Assembly: GCF_965199065.1 (NCBI RefSeq)
Contig: NZ_CBDAQN010000001.1
Span: 1,488,001-1,552,000 of the forward strand
Direction of reading: 5' to 3'
Length of the DNA stretch: 64,000 nucleotides
From: Acidisoma sp965199065
GTDB lineage: Bacteria > Pseudomonadota > Alphaproteobacteria > Acetobacterales > Acetobacteraceae
Shown here piece after piece: positions 8,729 to 17,635 of this stretch. The position numbers and the translations under genes were made by a program. The notes under the pieces are model-generated. The model saw nothing but the letters and a program-made list of their open reading frames with translations, was not told the origin of the DNA and made no database searches. Numbering within the stretch: the stretch's first letter is position 1; each line of letters starts with the position of its first letter.

Positions 8729-10141
8729 ATGACCGCCGAAACCCCAATCCGTACCCGCTTCGCGCCCTCTCCGACCGGGCTCCTGCACATCGGCGGGGCC
8801 CGGACTGCGCTGTTCAACTACCTCTTTGCCCGCCACCATGGCGGCAGCTTCCTGCTGCGGATCGAGGACACCGATCGCGCCCGCAGCACGCCGGAAGCGA
8901 CCGAGGTCATCCTCAAGGGTCTCGACTGGCTGGGCCTCAACCCGGACGAGCCGCCCGTCTATCAGAGCGCGCGCGAGGCGCGGCACGCCGAGGTGGCGCG
9001 GCAGTTGCTGGAGCAGGGCCGCGCCTACCGCTGCTTCGCCACCAAGGCGGAACTCGACCAGATGCGCGCCGAGGCCATCGCCGCCGGTCGCCCGCCGCGC
9101 TACGACGGGCGCTGGCGCGACCGCGACCCTGGGGAAGCGCCGCCGGGCGTGAAACCCTCGATCCGGCTGCGCGCGCCGCAGGAGGGCGTGACCGAGGTCG
9201 AGGACCTCGTGCAGGGCACCGTGCGGGTCGCCAACGCCGAACTCGACGACATGATCATCCTGCGCAGCGACGGCACGCCGACCTACCTGCACGCCGTGGT
9301 GGTGGACGACCACGACATGGGCATCACCCACGTCATCCGCGGCGACGATCACCTCACGAACACGTTCCGGCAGGTGCAGATCTACAACGCAATGGGCTGG
9401 GAGAAGCCCCGTTTCGCCCATATCCCGCTCATCCACGGCGCGGACGGCGCCAAGCTCTCCAAGCGCCACGGCGCCGTCAGCGTGCTGGAGTTCGAGCGCG
9501 AAGGCTTCCTGCCCGAGGCGCTGTGCAACTACCTGTTGCGGCTGGGATGGGGGCACGGCGATGCCGAAATCCTCAGCCGCGAGCAGGCCATCGAACTGTT
9601 CGACCTCGGCGGCGTCGGCCGCGCCGCCAGCCGGATGGACTACGCGAAACTCACCCACCTCAACGGCGTGTGGTTGCGGCAGGCCGATGACACGCGTCTC
9701 GCCCGCGATGTGCTGCGCCGTCTCGCCGAGGAACCCGGCCTCGTCATCGACGACACCGTGGAAGCGCGCGTCTCCCTCCTCATGCCGGCGTTGAAGGAGC
9801 GCGCGAAGACGTTGGTCGAGTTGGCGGCCTCGGCGGGTTTCCTCGCGAGGCCGCAGCCCCTCACCTTCGACACCAAGGCGCAGCTCCTGCTGACGCCGGA
9901 GGCCCGAACCATGCTGGCAAGCCTCGCACCACGGCTGGAGGCGACCGACTTCTCGGTGGCGGGGATCGATGCCGCCCTGCGCGCCTTCGCCGAGGAAACC
10001 AGCCGCAAACTCGGGCAGGTGGCGCAGCCGCTGCGCGCGGCACTCACCGGCACCACGACGAGCCCACCGATTGACGCGACCCTCGCCGCACTCGGCCGGA
10101 CCGAAAGCCTCGCCCGGATCAGGGCGGTGACCACGGGATAG
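8729..10141 (+). CDS. gltX: Glutamyl-tRNA synthetase
   Basis: A class I aminoacyl-tRNA synthetase of 470 residues, the normal length. It charges tRNA-Glu (and in many alphaproteobacteria also tRNA-Gln, later amidated by GatCAB). The HIGH-type motif is in APSPTGLLHIGGARTALF near the N-terminus. The KMSKS-type motif is KLSKRHG at about residues 240-246. The C-terminal anticodon-binding helical domain is intact. It is divergent from comEC. Confidence 0.97.
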   Translation: MTAETPIRTRFAPSPTGLLHIGGARTALFNYLFARHHGGSFLLRIEDTDRARSTPEATEVILKGLDWLGLNPDEPPVYQSAREARHAEVARQLLEQGRAYRCFATKAELDQMRAEAIAAGRPPRYDGRWRDRDPGEAPPGVKPSIRLRAPQEGVTEVEDLVQGTVRVANAELDDMIILRSDGTPTYLHAVVVDDHDMGITHVIRGDDHLTNTFRQVQIYNAMGWEKPRFAHIPLIHGADGAKLSKRHGAVSVLEFEREGFLPEALCNYLLRLGWGHGDAEILSREQAIELFDLGGVGRAASRMDYAKLTHLNGVWLRQADDTRLARDVLRRLAEEPGLVIDDTVEARVSLLMPALKERAKTLVELAASAGFLARPQPLTFDTKAQLLLTPEARTMLASLAPRLEATDFSVAGIDAALRAFAEETSRKLGQVAQPLRAALTGTTTSPPIDATLAALGRTESLARIRAVTTG

Positions 10142-10148
10142 CGCAAGC

Positions 10149-10185
10149 GCTTCTTTCTGGAACAGGGCGCCCTGGGCAAAGAAGC
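10149..10185 (+). terminator. Hairpin after gltX with nested palindrome
   Basis: GCTTCTTT (10149-10156) pairs with AAAGAAGC (10178-10185). The intervening 21 nt hold the perfect 12-nt palindrome CAGGGCGCCCTG (10163-10174). AAAAACTTT follows. This is a plausible transcription terminator between gltX and pyrB, although the downstream tract is A-rich on the coding strand. It could also be a dispersed intergenic repeat. Confidence 0.45.
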
Positions 10186-10213
10186 AAAAACTTTCACTCC
10201 GGTAAGGAAGCGC

Positions 10214-11176
10214 ATGCGCCACCTGCTCGCCATCGAAGGCCTCTCGCCCGCGACGATCGGGGAGCTTCTGAACCTCGCCGAGAGCTACGCATTGCTCAAC
10301 CGCTCGGGGAAAACCCAGCGCGACGTGCTGCGCGGGCGGACGCTCATCAACCTGTTCTTCGAGGATAGCACCCGGACCAGGACGAGCTTCGAACTGGCGG
10401 GAAAGCGGCTCGGCGCGGATGTCATCAACATGTCCGTGTCCACCAGCAGCGTGAAGAAGGGCGAAACGCTGCTCGACACCGCCTCGACGCTGAACGCCAT
10501 GCAATGCGACCTTCTGGTGGTGCGGCACGACCAGTCGGGCGCGCCGAACCTGCTGGCCCAGAAGGTCGAGGCGGCGGTCATCAACGCGGGCGACGGCACC
10601 CACGAACATCCGACCCAGGCGCTGCTGGACGCGCTGACGATCCGCCGGCATCGCGGCAAGCTGGAGGGGCTGGTGATCGCCATCTGCGGCGATGTCGGGC
10701 ATTCGCGGGTGGCGCGCTCCAACATCCATCTGCTCAACGCGATGGGCTGCACGGTGCGCGTGGTGGGGCCGCCGACGCTGATGCCCGCCGCCATCGAGGA
10801 GCTGGGCGTGACCGTGTTTCATGACATGGCGACTGGACTGGCCGATGCGGATGTGGTCATGATGTTACGATTGCAGAAAGAGCGTATGACCCGCAACCTT
10901 GTTCCCAGCAGCCGAGAGTATTTTCGCTTTTTCGGCCTCGATGCAGCGAAATTGGCGGTCGCGCGCCCCGATGCGTTGGTCATGCATCCGGGGCCGATGA
11001 ACCGTGGCGTCGAGATCGACAGCGCGGTCGCCGACGATCCGGCGCACAGCGTCATCCGCGAACAGGTCGAGATGGGAGTGGCCGTGCGTATGGCGGTGCT
11101 CGACCGCCTCTCCCGCCCCGCCGTGGTGCCCGAGCGGCAAAGCCGCGCGCCCATGACGGCGAGACAACGCGCATGA
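10214..11176 (+). CDS. pyrB: Aspartate carbamoyltransferase catalytic subunit
   Basis: The 320-residue enzyme of de novo pyrimidine synthesis joins carbamoyl phosphate and aspartate. The carbamoyl-phosphate loop STRTRTSFE (about residues 52-60) and HPTQALLDALTI (about 131-142) are both present. AAGGA lies 5 nt before ATG 10214. The stop overlaps the pyrC-like start by 4 nt. That coupling fits the dodecameric ATCase found in many proteobacteria, where an inactive DHOase homologue is needed for assembly. Confidence 0.97.
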   Translation: MRHLLAIEGLSPATIGELLNLAESYALLNRSGKTQRDVLRGRTLINLFFEDSTRTRTSFELAGKRLGADVINMSVSTSSVKKGETLLDTASTLNAMQCDLLVVRHDQSGAPNLLAQKVEAAVINAGDGTHEHPTQALLDALTIRRHRGKLEGLVIAICGDVGHSRVARSNIHLLNAMGCTVRVVGPPTLMPAAIEELGVTVFHDMATGLADADVVMMLRLQKERMTRNLVPSSREYFRFFGLDAAKLAVARPDALVMHPGPMNRGVEIDSAVADDPAHSVIREQVEMGVAVRMAVLDRLSRPAVVPERQSRAPMTARQRA

Positions 11177-12486
11177 ACGGCATGAGCCCGGTCACGCAGC
11201 GCGACACCCTCATCATGGGCGCCCGGGTGATCGACCCGGCGAGCGGCCTCGACCAGATCGCCGACGTGCTGATCCGGGGTGGGCTGGTCGCCGATATCGC
11301 GCAGGGGCTGACCGCGCCGGAAGGCGCCGAAACCGTGGCGGCCGACGGCGCCGTGCTCTGCCCGGGCCTCGTCGACATGCGCGCCGAGCTGGGCGAGCCG
11401 GGCCGGGAATATCGCGAAACGATCAAGTCCGTCGCGCGCGCGGCGGCGGCGGCGGGCATCACGACGCTGGTGGCGCTGCCGGACTCTGTCCCGGCAATCG
11501 ACGATCCGGCGCTGGTGCGGCTGCTGCGCGCCCGCGGCGAGGAGACCGGCACGCTCACCATCCTCCCCTATGGCGCCGTCACCCGCGGCTGCGCGGGCGA
11601 GCAGCTGGCCGAGCTTGGCCTTTTGCGGGAGGCCGGGGCGGTCGGCTTCTCGGATGGCGGCCGCGCGATCGGGCCGGCGCGGCTCATGCGGCTCGCCTTG
11701 TCCTATGCGCGCGGGTTTGGCGGGATTGTGGTGCAGCACCCCGAGGAGCCGAGCCTGGCGGAGGGCGGGGCCGCGACCGAAGGTGAACTGGCGACGCGGC
11801 TGGGTCTGCCGGCCATTCCGGCCGCGGCCGAGGCGATCCAGGTGGCGCGGGATATCGCGCTCGCGCGGCTGACCGGCGGGCATGTGCATTTTGCCCACGT
11901 CTCGACGGCGGCGGCGCTCGACCTCATCCGCGCGGCAAAAGCTGAATGTGCCCGGGATGGGGGCTTTCAGGTGACCTGCGATACGGCGCCGCCGTATTTC
12001 GACCTCAACGAGATCGCGATCGGCGAGTTCCGCACCTATGCGAAGCTCTCGCCGCCGCTGCGGAGTGAGGCCGACCGCCGGGCGGTCGTCGCTGGCCTCG
12101 TGGATGGCACGATCGATGCTGTCGCGTCGGATCACCAGCCGCGGGACGCGGACGACAAGAGGCAACCGTTTGCCTTGGCGTCTGCCGGCGGCGCGGGGCT
12201 GATGACGCTGCTGCCGATCACGCTGGCGCAGATGCATGGCGGGATGATTTCCCTGCCGCGCGCGATCGCGCTGATGACGGCGGGTCCGGCGCAGGTGCTC
12301 GGGTTGCCGCTCGGGCGGATCGCGCGCGGCGGGGCGGCGGACCTGTGCCTGTTCCATCCGGAGCGGGCGTGGAAGATCGAGGCCGGGAAGATGCCGGGCA
12401 AGGCGCAGAACACGCCGTTCGATGGGCGCGCGGTCGAGGGCCGGGTCCTTGGGACCTGGAAGGCTGGGAGGCGCGTGTTCGGATGA
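11173..12486 (+). CDS. pyrC: Dihydroorotase-like protein, probably catalytically inactive
   Basis: This 437-residue amidohydrolase-fold protein is coupled to pyrB. In active class I dihydroorotases the strand after PGLVD carries an HxH zinc pair. Here it reads PGLVDMRAELGEPG, so both metal histidines are missing. The last metal Asp region is SDHQPRD instead of TDHAPH. HVS near residue 239 is kept. Known counterparts (Pseudomonas PyrC', and the pyrB-linked copy in rhizobia) are structural subunits of ATCase. I infer the same here, with a true PyrC elsewhere in the genome. Confidence 0.85.
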   Translation: MNGMSPVTQRDTLIMGARVIDPASGLDQIADVLIRGGLVADIAQGLTAPEGAETVAADGAVLCPGLVDMRAELGEPGREYRETIKSVARAAAAAGITTLVALPDSVPAIDDPALVRLLRARGEETGTLTILPYGAVTRGCAGEQLAELGLLREAGAVGFSDGGRAIGPARLMRLALSYARGFGGIVVQHPEEPSLAEGGAATEGELATRLGLPAIPAAAEAIQVARDIALARLTGGHVHFAHVSTAAALDLIRAAKAECARDGGFQVTCDTAPPYFDLNEIAIGEFRTYAKLSPPLRSEADRRAVVAGLVDGTIDAVASDHQPRDADDKRQPFALASAGGAGLMTLLPITLAQMHGGMISLPRAIALMTAGPAQVLGLPLGRIARGGAADLCLFHPERAWKIEAGKMPGKAQNTPFDGRAVEGRVLGTWKAGRRVFG

Positions 12487-12521
12487 ACACTGGATGCTCA
12501 AGACCGCAGTGGACGCTCGCG

Positions 12522-12818
12522 CTAAATCCGGTGCGGGATGTCGGCGGTGACGTAAAACCCGCCCGAAATGACTGGCGGCGAGGTCAGCCTGTACGACACG
12601 CAGTAGCGGCCCTCGATAATCCAGCGCCGGCCAGGGCGTTGAAAAGCCCGGTATGGGCGCGGGGCTGGCAGCCCGGCGTCGGGCGCTGTGGCGATACGGT
12701 CCTTCGCCCGTTCGAGGGCGCGAAACAGGTTGACGGCCGCTTCCAGTCGTCCGTTCGTTTCGAAATGCTCGACCAGACTATCGACCTGGGCCTCCGCTTC
12801 GCGAGAAAGCGATATCAC
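12522..12818 (-). CDS. ParE/RelE-superfamily toxin
   Basis: A 98-residue type II toxin-like protein with the family layout: N-terminal helices (SREAEAQVDSLVEHFETN) followed by a beta-rich part ending in YRAFQRPGRRWIIEGRYCVSYRL. GTG 12818 overlaps the TGA of the upstream antitoxin (GTGA), a hallmark of coupled TA pairs. The pair lies on the minus strand between pyrC and plsY. Its target (gyrase or ribosome-bound mRNA) cannot be inferred. Confidence 0.8.
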   Translation of the reverse strand: MISLSREAEAQVDSLVEHFETNGRLEAAVNLFRALERAKDRIATAPDAGLPAPRPYRAFQRPGRRWIIEGRYCVSYRLTSPPVISGGFYVTADIPHRI

Positions 12819-12994
12819 GCCATGCCGGGGTGCGTGGACTTACCCTCGGCGGCCTGCATTCGTGCGATACTGGCGCGGAGCCGACCAAGGACCGGCTCAA
12901 GCGGAACGACCTGTCCTGCCTCTATCTGCGCCTCGCTTCGCTCCAGCGAGTCCAACATCCAGCTTGGCAAAGTGTTCTCAGCGACCTTGTCCAT
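12815..12994 (-). CDS. Small antitoxin partner of the ParE-like toxin
   Basis: ATG 12994 opens a 59-residue frame that ends in TGA overlapping the toxin start. The middle (SLERSEAQIEAGQVVPLEPV) is a helix-rich acidic stretch of the kind found in small ParD-like antitoxins, followed by a basic helix (LGRLRASIARM). Its size, position before the toxin and 4-nt overlap all fit a neutralising antitoxin. It is short enough to be missed by many gene callers. Confidence 0.7.
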   Translation of the reverse strand: MDKVAENTLPSWMLDSLERSEAQIEAGQVVPLEPVLGRLRASIARMQAAEGKSTHPGMA

Positions 12995-13090
12995 AGACCC
13001 TACGCTAAGCCGGCGCGGGCGTAACTGCCAGAGAACGCATTCCGGGGGGACAATGCATCAACAAGAAAATAAGTCAGGCGCGCGCGCGCC

Positions 13091-13696
13091 ATGACTCCCA
13101 TGCTCGCGATCTTGCCTCCGGTGATCCTCGGCTACCTGCTCGGCAGCATCCCCTTCGGCCTCATCCTCACCCGCCTCGGCGGGGCCGGGGACCTGCGCAG
13201 CATCGGCTCGGGCAATATCGGCGCCACCAACGTGCTTCGGACCGGCCGCAAAGGGCTGGCCGCCGCGACCCTCCTGCTCGATGGCGGCAAAGGCACCGCC
13301 GCCGTGCTCCTCGCCGCGAATGTGCCCGCCCTTCATGTCGTGCCGACGGCTGGCCTCTGGGCCGGCGCTTTCGCCGTGATCGGCCACATGTTCCCCGTCT
13401 GGCTGAGGTTCCGCGGCGGCAAGGGCGTCGCCACCGGCATCGGCGTGGCGCTCGCCGCCTGCTGGCCCGAGGGCGTGCTCATGTGCGCGATCTGGCTCAT
13501 CGGCGCCAAGCTGACCAAAATATCTTCGGCCTCGGCGCTCGCGGCCTTCATCCTCTCGCCCTTCATCGCCTGGGCCTTCGGCGGCCCCGCCCGGGCCATC
13601 CTGGCGCTCGTCGTCGCCGTCCTCGTGCTGGCGCGCCATCACACCAACATCCGCCGCCTCCTCTCCGGCACCGAACCCCGCATCGGCGCCACGTGA
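13091..13696 (+). CDS. plsY: Acyl-phosphate:glycerol-3-phosphate acyltransferase
   Basis: A 201-residue membrane enzyme that starts phospholipid synthesis by acylating glycerol-3-phosphate with acyl-phosphate. The conserved loops are GSIPFGLILTR, RSIGSGNIGATNVLR (active loop), GGKGTAA and FRGGKGVATGIG, with about five membrane spans. The stop overlaps the dprA GTG start (GTGA), so the two genes form one transcript. Confidence 0.95.
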   Translation: MTPMLAILPPVILGYLLGSIPFGLILTRLGGAGDLRSIGSGNIGATNVLRTGRKGLAAATLLLDGGKGTAAVLLAANVPALHVVPTAGLWAGAFAVIGHMFPVWLRFRGGKGVATGIGVALAACWPEGVLMCAIWLIGAKLTKISSASALAAFILSPFIAWAFGGPARAILALVVAVLVLARHHTNIRRLLSGTEPRIGAT

Positions 13697-14829
13697 GCCG
13701 AACCGGGTCCGATCTCGCCGACCGGCTGCGGCTGGCGCGCACCGAAGGCGTCGGCCCGGTCACCTATCGGCGCCTGCTGGACCGTTACAAAACGCCCGCC
13801 GCCGCCCTGGAGGCGCTGCCCGGCCTCGCCCGCGCCGCCGGGCGGCCTGACAAGCCGATCCCCTCCCTGGCCATGATCGAGGATGAAATCGCCGGCACCG
13901 AGCGTCTCGGCGGCCAATTCCTTATGCCGCACATGCCCAGCTATCCGCCGCTGCTGGCGCTGCTGCCCGACCCGCCGCCCGCGCTCGCCGTGCTCGGCAG
14001 TGTGGACCGGCTGGCGGATCGCTCGGTCGCCATCGTCGGGGGGCGCAACGCCTCGCTGAATGGCCAACGACTGGCGGCGCATATGTCCGCGGCCCTGGGC
14101 GGCGAAGGCATCACGGTGGTCTCCGGCATGGCGCGGGGCATCGACGCCGCCGCCCATGAGGCGGTGCTGGCGGCGGGCGGATGCACGGTCGCCGCGGTCG
14201 CCGGGGGGCTCGACCATCCCTATCCCCCTCAGCACGTCGACCTGCAGGCGCGGATCGCCGTCAGCGGCGCCGTGGTGACCGAGGCGCCCCTCGGCACCGA
14301 ACCCCAGGCGCGCCACTTTCCGCGCCGCAACCGCATCATCGCCGGCCTTGCGCTCGGCGTCGTCGTGGTGGAGGCCGCCTGCCATTCCGGCAGCCTCATC
14401 ACGGCCCGTCTGGCGCTGGAAGCCGGCCGCGAGGTGTTCGCCGTGCCGGGTTCGCCACTCGATCCCCGCTGCCAGGGCTCCAACGACCTGATCCGCCAGG
14501 GCGCGCAGCTGACCGAGACAATCGGCGACATCCTCGCGCATCTGCCGCGTGGCCCCGAGGACTTCACCGCCAACCGGCGCCCGCCCCAGCTGTTCGACCA
14601 CCTGGCGGAGGAGCTGCCGATGAGCCCGTTCGAGGCGAGCGAAATCCGCGCCTCCGTGCTGCAACTGCTCAGTCCGGCACCGACATCGGTTGACGATCTG
14701 CTTCGACACTGCCAGTTCACGTCTCAAGCCGCCTTATTGGCCGCCTTGCTGGACCTCGAACTCGGTGGCGTCATCGAGTCCCTGCCCGGCAACCGCGTGG
14801 CTTTGATCGCGCAGCAGCAGGGCGGATAA
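13693..14829 (+). CDS. dprA: DNA-processing protein DprA
   Basis: A 378-residue protein that loads RecA onto incoming single-stranded DNA during transformation. The SAM-like N-terminus (GPVTYRRLL) is followed by the Rossmann-like DprA core: VAIVGGRNAS, VVSGMARGIDAAAH, AVAGGLDHPYPPQH, FPRRNRIIAGL and GSLITARLALEAGREVFAVPG. A winged-helix-like domain is at about residues 300-378. GTG 13693 gives the family N-terminus and overlaps the plsY stop. The longer open frame upstream is a shadow of plsY. With comEC in the same window, natural competence is possible. Confidence 0.95.
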   Translation: MSRTGSDLADRLRLARTEGVGPVTYRRLLDRYKTPAAALEALPGLARAAGRPDKPIPSLAMIEDEIAGTERLGGQFLMPHMPSYPPLLALLPDPPPALAVLGSVDRLADRSVAIVGGRNASLNGQRLAAHMSAALGGEGITVVSGMARGIDAAAHEAVLAAGGCTVAAVAGGLDHPYPPQHVDLQARIAVSGAVVTEAPLGTEPQARHFPRRNRIIAGLALGVVVVEAACHSGSLITARLALEAGREVFAVPGSPLDPRCQGSNDLIRQGAQLTETIGDILAHLPRGPEDFTANRRPPQLFDHLAEELPMSPFEASEIRASVLQLLSPAPTSVDDLLRHCQFTSQAALLAALLDLELGGVIESLPGNRVALIAQQQGG

Positions 14830-14847
14830 GCGCCTTTCAGGAAGAGC

Positions 14848-17616
14848 ATGTCTGACGTCGTCGTCGTCGAGTCTCCCGCCAAAGCCAAGACCATCAACAA
14901 GTATCTTGGTGATGGATATACCGTGCTGGCCAGCTTCGGGCATGTGCGCGACCTGCCGCCCAAGGATGGCAGCGTGCGTCCCGACGAGGATTTCGCCATG
15001 GACTGGGAATCGGATGAACGTGGCAGCCGCCAGGTCTCCGCCATCGCCAAGGCGATCAAGCGCGGCACGACGCTCTATCTCGCCACCGACCCGGATCGGG
15101 AAGGCGAGGCGATCTCCTGGCACGTCCGCGCCATGTTGGAGGACCGTCACGCCCTCGACGGGGTGACCGTCCACAGGGTGACGTTCAACGAAATCACCCG
15201 CAACGCCGTCACCACGGCGATGGCCAAGCCGCGCCTGCTGGACCAGCCGCTGATCGAGGCCTACCTCGCCCGCCGCGCGCTGGACTACCTCGTCGGCTTT
15301 ACCCTATCGCCCGTGCTGTGGCGCAAACTGCCCGGCAGCCGCAGCGCCGGCCGGGTGCAATCGGTCGCCCTCCGCCTCGTCTGCGAGCGCGAAGCCGAGA
15401 TCGAGGCGTTCCGCGCTCGCGAATACTGGTCGATCGAGGCGCATCTGGCGACGCCGGCCGGCGCGCCGTTCCTCGCCCGCCTGACCCACCTCAACGGCCG
15501 CAAGCTCGACCAGTTCGACCTGCCGAACGCCGCCGCCGCCGAGGCCGCACGGGCGGCGGTGGAAGCCGGCGCCTTCTCGGTCTCCACGATCGAGCGACGC
15601 CGCGTGCGGCGGAACCCGAACCCGCCCTTCACCACCTCCACCCTGCAGCAGGAGGCGAGCCGGAAACTCGGTTTCGGCGCCCAGCAGACCATGCGCGTGG
15701 CGCAACAGCTTTACGAGGGCATCGACATCGGCGGCGAGACCGTCGGCCTCATCACCTATATGCGGACGGACGGCGTGCAGATGGCGCGGGAAGCCGTGCA
15801 TGCCATCCGCGACCACGTCAAAAGCGCCTTTGGGGGCAACTACCTGCCCGCCGCCCCCCGCGAATACAACACCAAGGCCAAGAACGCTCAGGAAGCCCAT
15901 GAGGCGATCCGCCCGACCGATGTCGATCGTCGCCCGGAGGATGTCGCTCGTGCCCTCAGCCATGATCAGGCGCGGCTCTATGAGCTGATCTGGAAGCGCG
16001 CCGTCGCCTCCCAGATGAGCCAGGCCGAGTTCGACCAGGTCACCGTGGATATGGCGGACGTCAACGATCCAAGGGGGGCGGGCGCTGGCACCACACTGCG
16101 GGCGAACGGCTCGCTGCTCGCCTTCGACGGCTTCCTCAAGCTCTATCGCGAGGATCGCGACGACCAGAGCGACGACGACGACGAGACGCGCGTGCTGCCC
16201 GCAATGACTGAGGGCGACCCGCTGACCCGGCGCGACGTGCGCGCGAGCCAGCACTTCACCCAGCCGCCGCCGCGCTACACCGAGGCCTCGCTGGTCAAGA
16301 AGATGGAGGAGCTGGGGATTGGCCGGCCCTCGACCTATGCCTCGACGCTGTCGGTGTTGCGGGACCGCAATTATGTGCGGCTGGATGCGAAACGGCTGGT
16401 GCCGGAGGATCGCGGCAGGCTGGTGACGGCGTTCCTGACGAGCTTCTTCACCCGCTACGTCGACCCCGGCTTCACCGCCTCGCTCGAGGAGAAGCTCGAC
16501 GAGATTTCGGATGGGCGCGCGGATTGGCGAGCGGTCATGCGCGCCTTCTGGCACGACTTCTCCGAGGCCGTCGAGCAGACGCGCGAACTCAAGATCACCG
16601 ACGTGATCAACGCGCTGGACGACGATCTCGGGCCGCATTTCTTCCCTCCCCGCGCTGATGGCGGCGATCCCCGCCTCTGCCCGGCCTGCAACACCGGACG
16701 CCTGGGCCTGAAGCTCGGGCGGCACGGCAGCTTCATCGGCTGCTCCAACTATCCCGCCTGCCAGTACACGCGCCGCCTCACCGTGAACGGCGAGGACGGC
16801 GACGAGACGCTGAAGGAAGGGATGCGGGTGCTCGGGCGCGATCCGACCACGGGCGAGGACATCACGGTCCGCCGCGGCCCCTATGGCCTTTATGTCCAGC
16901 AGGGCGAGCCGCCGCCGGCCGCACCGGACGACAAGAAGGCGAAGAAGGAAAAGCCGAAGCGGATGTCGCTGCCGCGCGGCGTCGACGGCGAGACCATCAC
17001 GCTGGAGCAGGCGCTCGGCCTGCTGACGCTGCCACGGCTGATCGGCATACATCCGGAGAGCCGCGAGCCGATGGAGGCCGGGATCGGCCGGTTCGGGCCC
17101 TACATCCGCATGGGCTCGGTCTATGCTTCGCTCGACCGCGACGACGACGTGCTGAGCGTCGGCCAAAACCGGGCTGTCGACCTGCTGGCGAAAAAGCTCG
17201 CCGGGGTGCGGACGCTCGGGCCGCATCCCAAGGATGGCGAGGCGATCATGGTCAAGAAGGGGCGGTTCGGCCCCTACGCGCAGCATGGCAAGGTGGTCGC
17301 GAACCTCCCGCGCAGCCTCTCCATGGACGACATCACGCTCGAGGCGGGCATCGCCCTGCTCGCCGAGAAGGGGCGCGAGCTGAAGCCGAAGCCGGGCGCG
17401 CGCGGTAAAGCCGGCGCCAAGGTCAAAGCTGGCGTCAAGGCTGGCGCCAAGCCTGCAAAGGCCGCCGCGGAGCCTGTTGCCAAGAAACCGGCGGCGAAGA
17501 TCGCTGCGCCGAAGAAGGCGCCGGTTTCCAAGCCTGGAGCCAAAGCTGGGGCCAAGACCGGAGCCAAAGCTGGCGGCAAATCCGGCGCGCGCGTCCGTTC
17601 CCAGGCTGCGGAGTAG
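14848..17616 (+). CDS. topA: DNA topoisomerase I
   Basis: This 922-residue type IA topoisomerase relaxes negative supercoils. The Toprim domain begins VVVESPAKAKTINKYL and holds the acidic motif TDPDREGEAISWH (about 76-88). The catalytic tyrosine is in LITYMRTDGVQMA (about Y304). One four-Cys zinc ribbon (CPACNTG..GCSNYPACQ) is followed by several topo C-terminal repeat modules. The last 75 residues are a Lys/Ala/Gly-rich tail, common in alphaproteobacterial TopA and likely to bind DNA. AGGAAGA precedes ATG 14848. Confidence 0.97.
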   Translation: MSDVVVVESPAKAKTINKYLGDGYTVLASFGHVRDLPPKDGSVRPDEDFAMDWESDERGSRQVSAIAKAIKRGTTLYLATDPDREGEAISWHVRAMLEDRHALDGVTVHRVTFNEITRNAVTTAMAKPRLLDQPLIEAYLARRALDYLVGFTLSPVLWRKLPGSRSAGRVQSVALRLVCEREAEIEAFRAREYWSIEAHLATPAGAPFLARLTHLNGRKLDQFDLPNAAAAEAARAAVEAGAFSVSTIERRRVRRNPNPPFTTSTLQQEASRKLGFGAQQTMRVAQQLYEGIDIGGETVGLITYMRTDGVQMAREAVHAIRDHVKSAFGGNYLPAAPREYNTKAKNAQEAHEAIRPTDVDRRPEDVARALSHDQARLYELIWKRAVASQMSQAEFDQVTVDMADVNDPRGAGAGTTLRANGSLLAFDGFLKLYREDRDDQSDDDDETRVLPAMTEGDPLTRRDVRASQHFTQPPPRYTEASLVKKMEELGIGRPSTYASTLSVLRDRNYVRLDAKRLVPEDRGRLVTAFLTSFFTRYVDPGFTASLEEKLDEISDGRADWRAVMRAFWHDFSEAVEQTRELKITDVINALDDDLGPHFFPPRADGGDPRLCPACNTGRLGLKLGRHGSFIGCSNYPACQYTRRLTVNGEDGDETLKEGMRVLGRDPTTGEDITVRRGPYGLYVQQGEPPPAAPDDKKAKKEKPKRMSLPRGVDGETITLEQALGLLTLPRLIGIHPESREPMEAGIGRFGPYIRMGSVYASLDRDDDVLSVGQNRAVDLLAKKLAGVRTLGPHPKDGEAIMVKKGRFGPYAQHGKVVANLPRSLSMDDITLEAGIALLAEKGRELKPKPGARGKAGAKVKAGVKAGAKPAKAAAEPVAKKPAAKIAAPKKAPVSKPGAKAGAKTGAKAGGKSGARVRSQAAE

Positions 17617-17635
17617 CCGAAGGTCGCGCCCGGGC

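Noticed and set aside
13483..13692. Extended N-terminus for dprA
   Set aside because: The extra 70 codons lie inside plsY in another frame and do not match the family. GTG 13693 fits.
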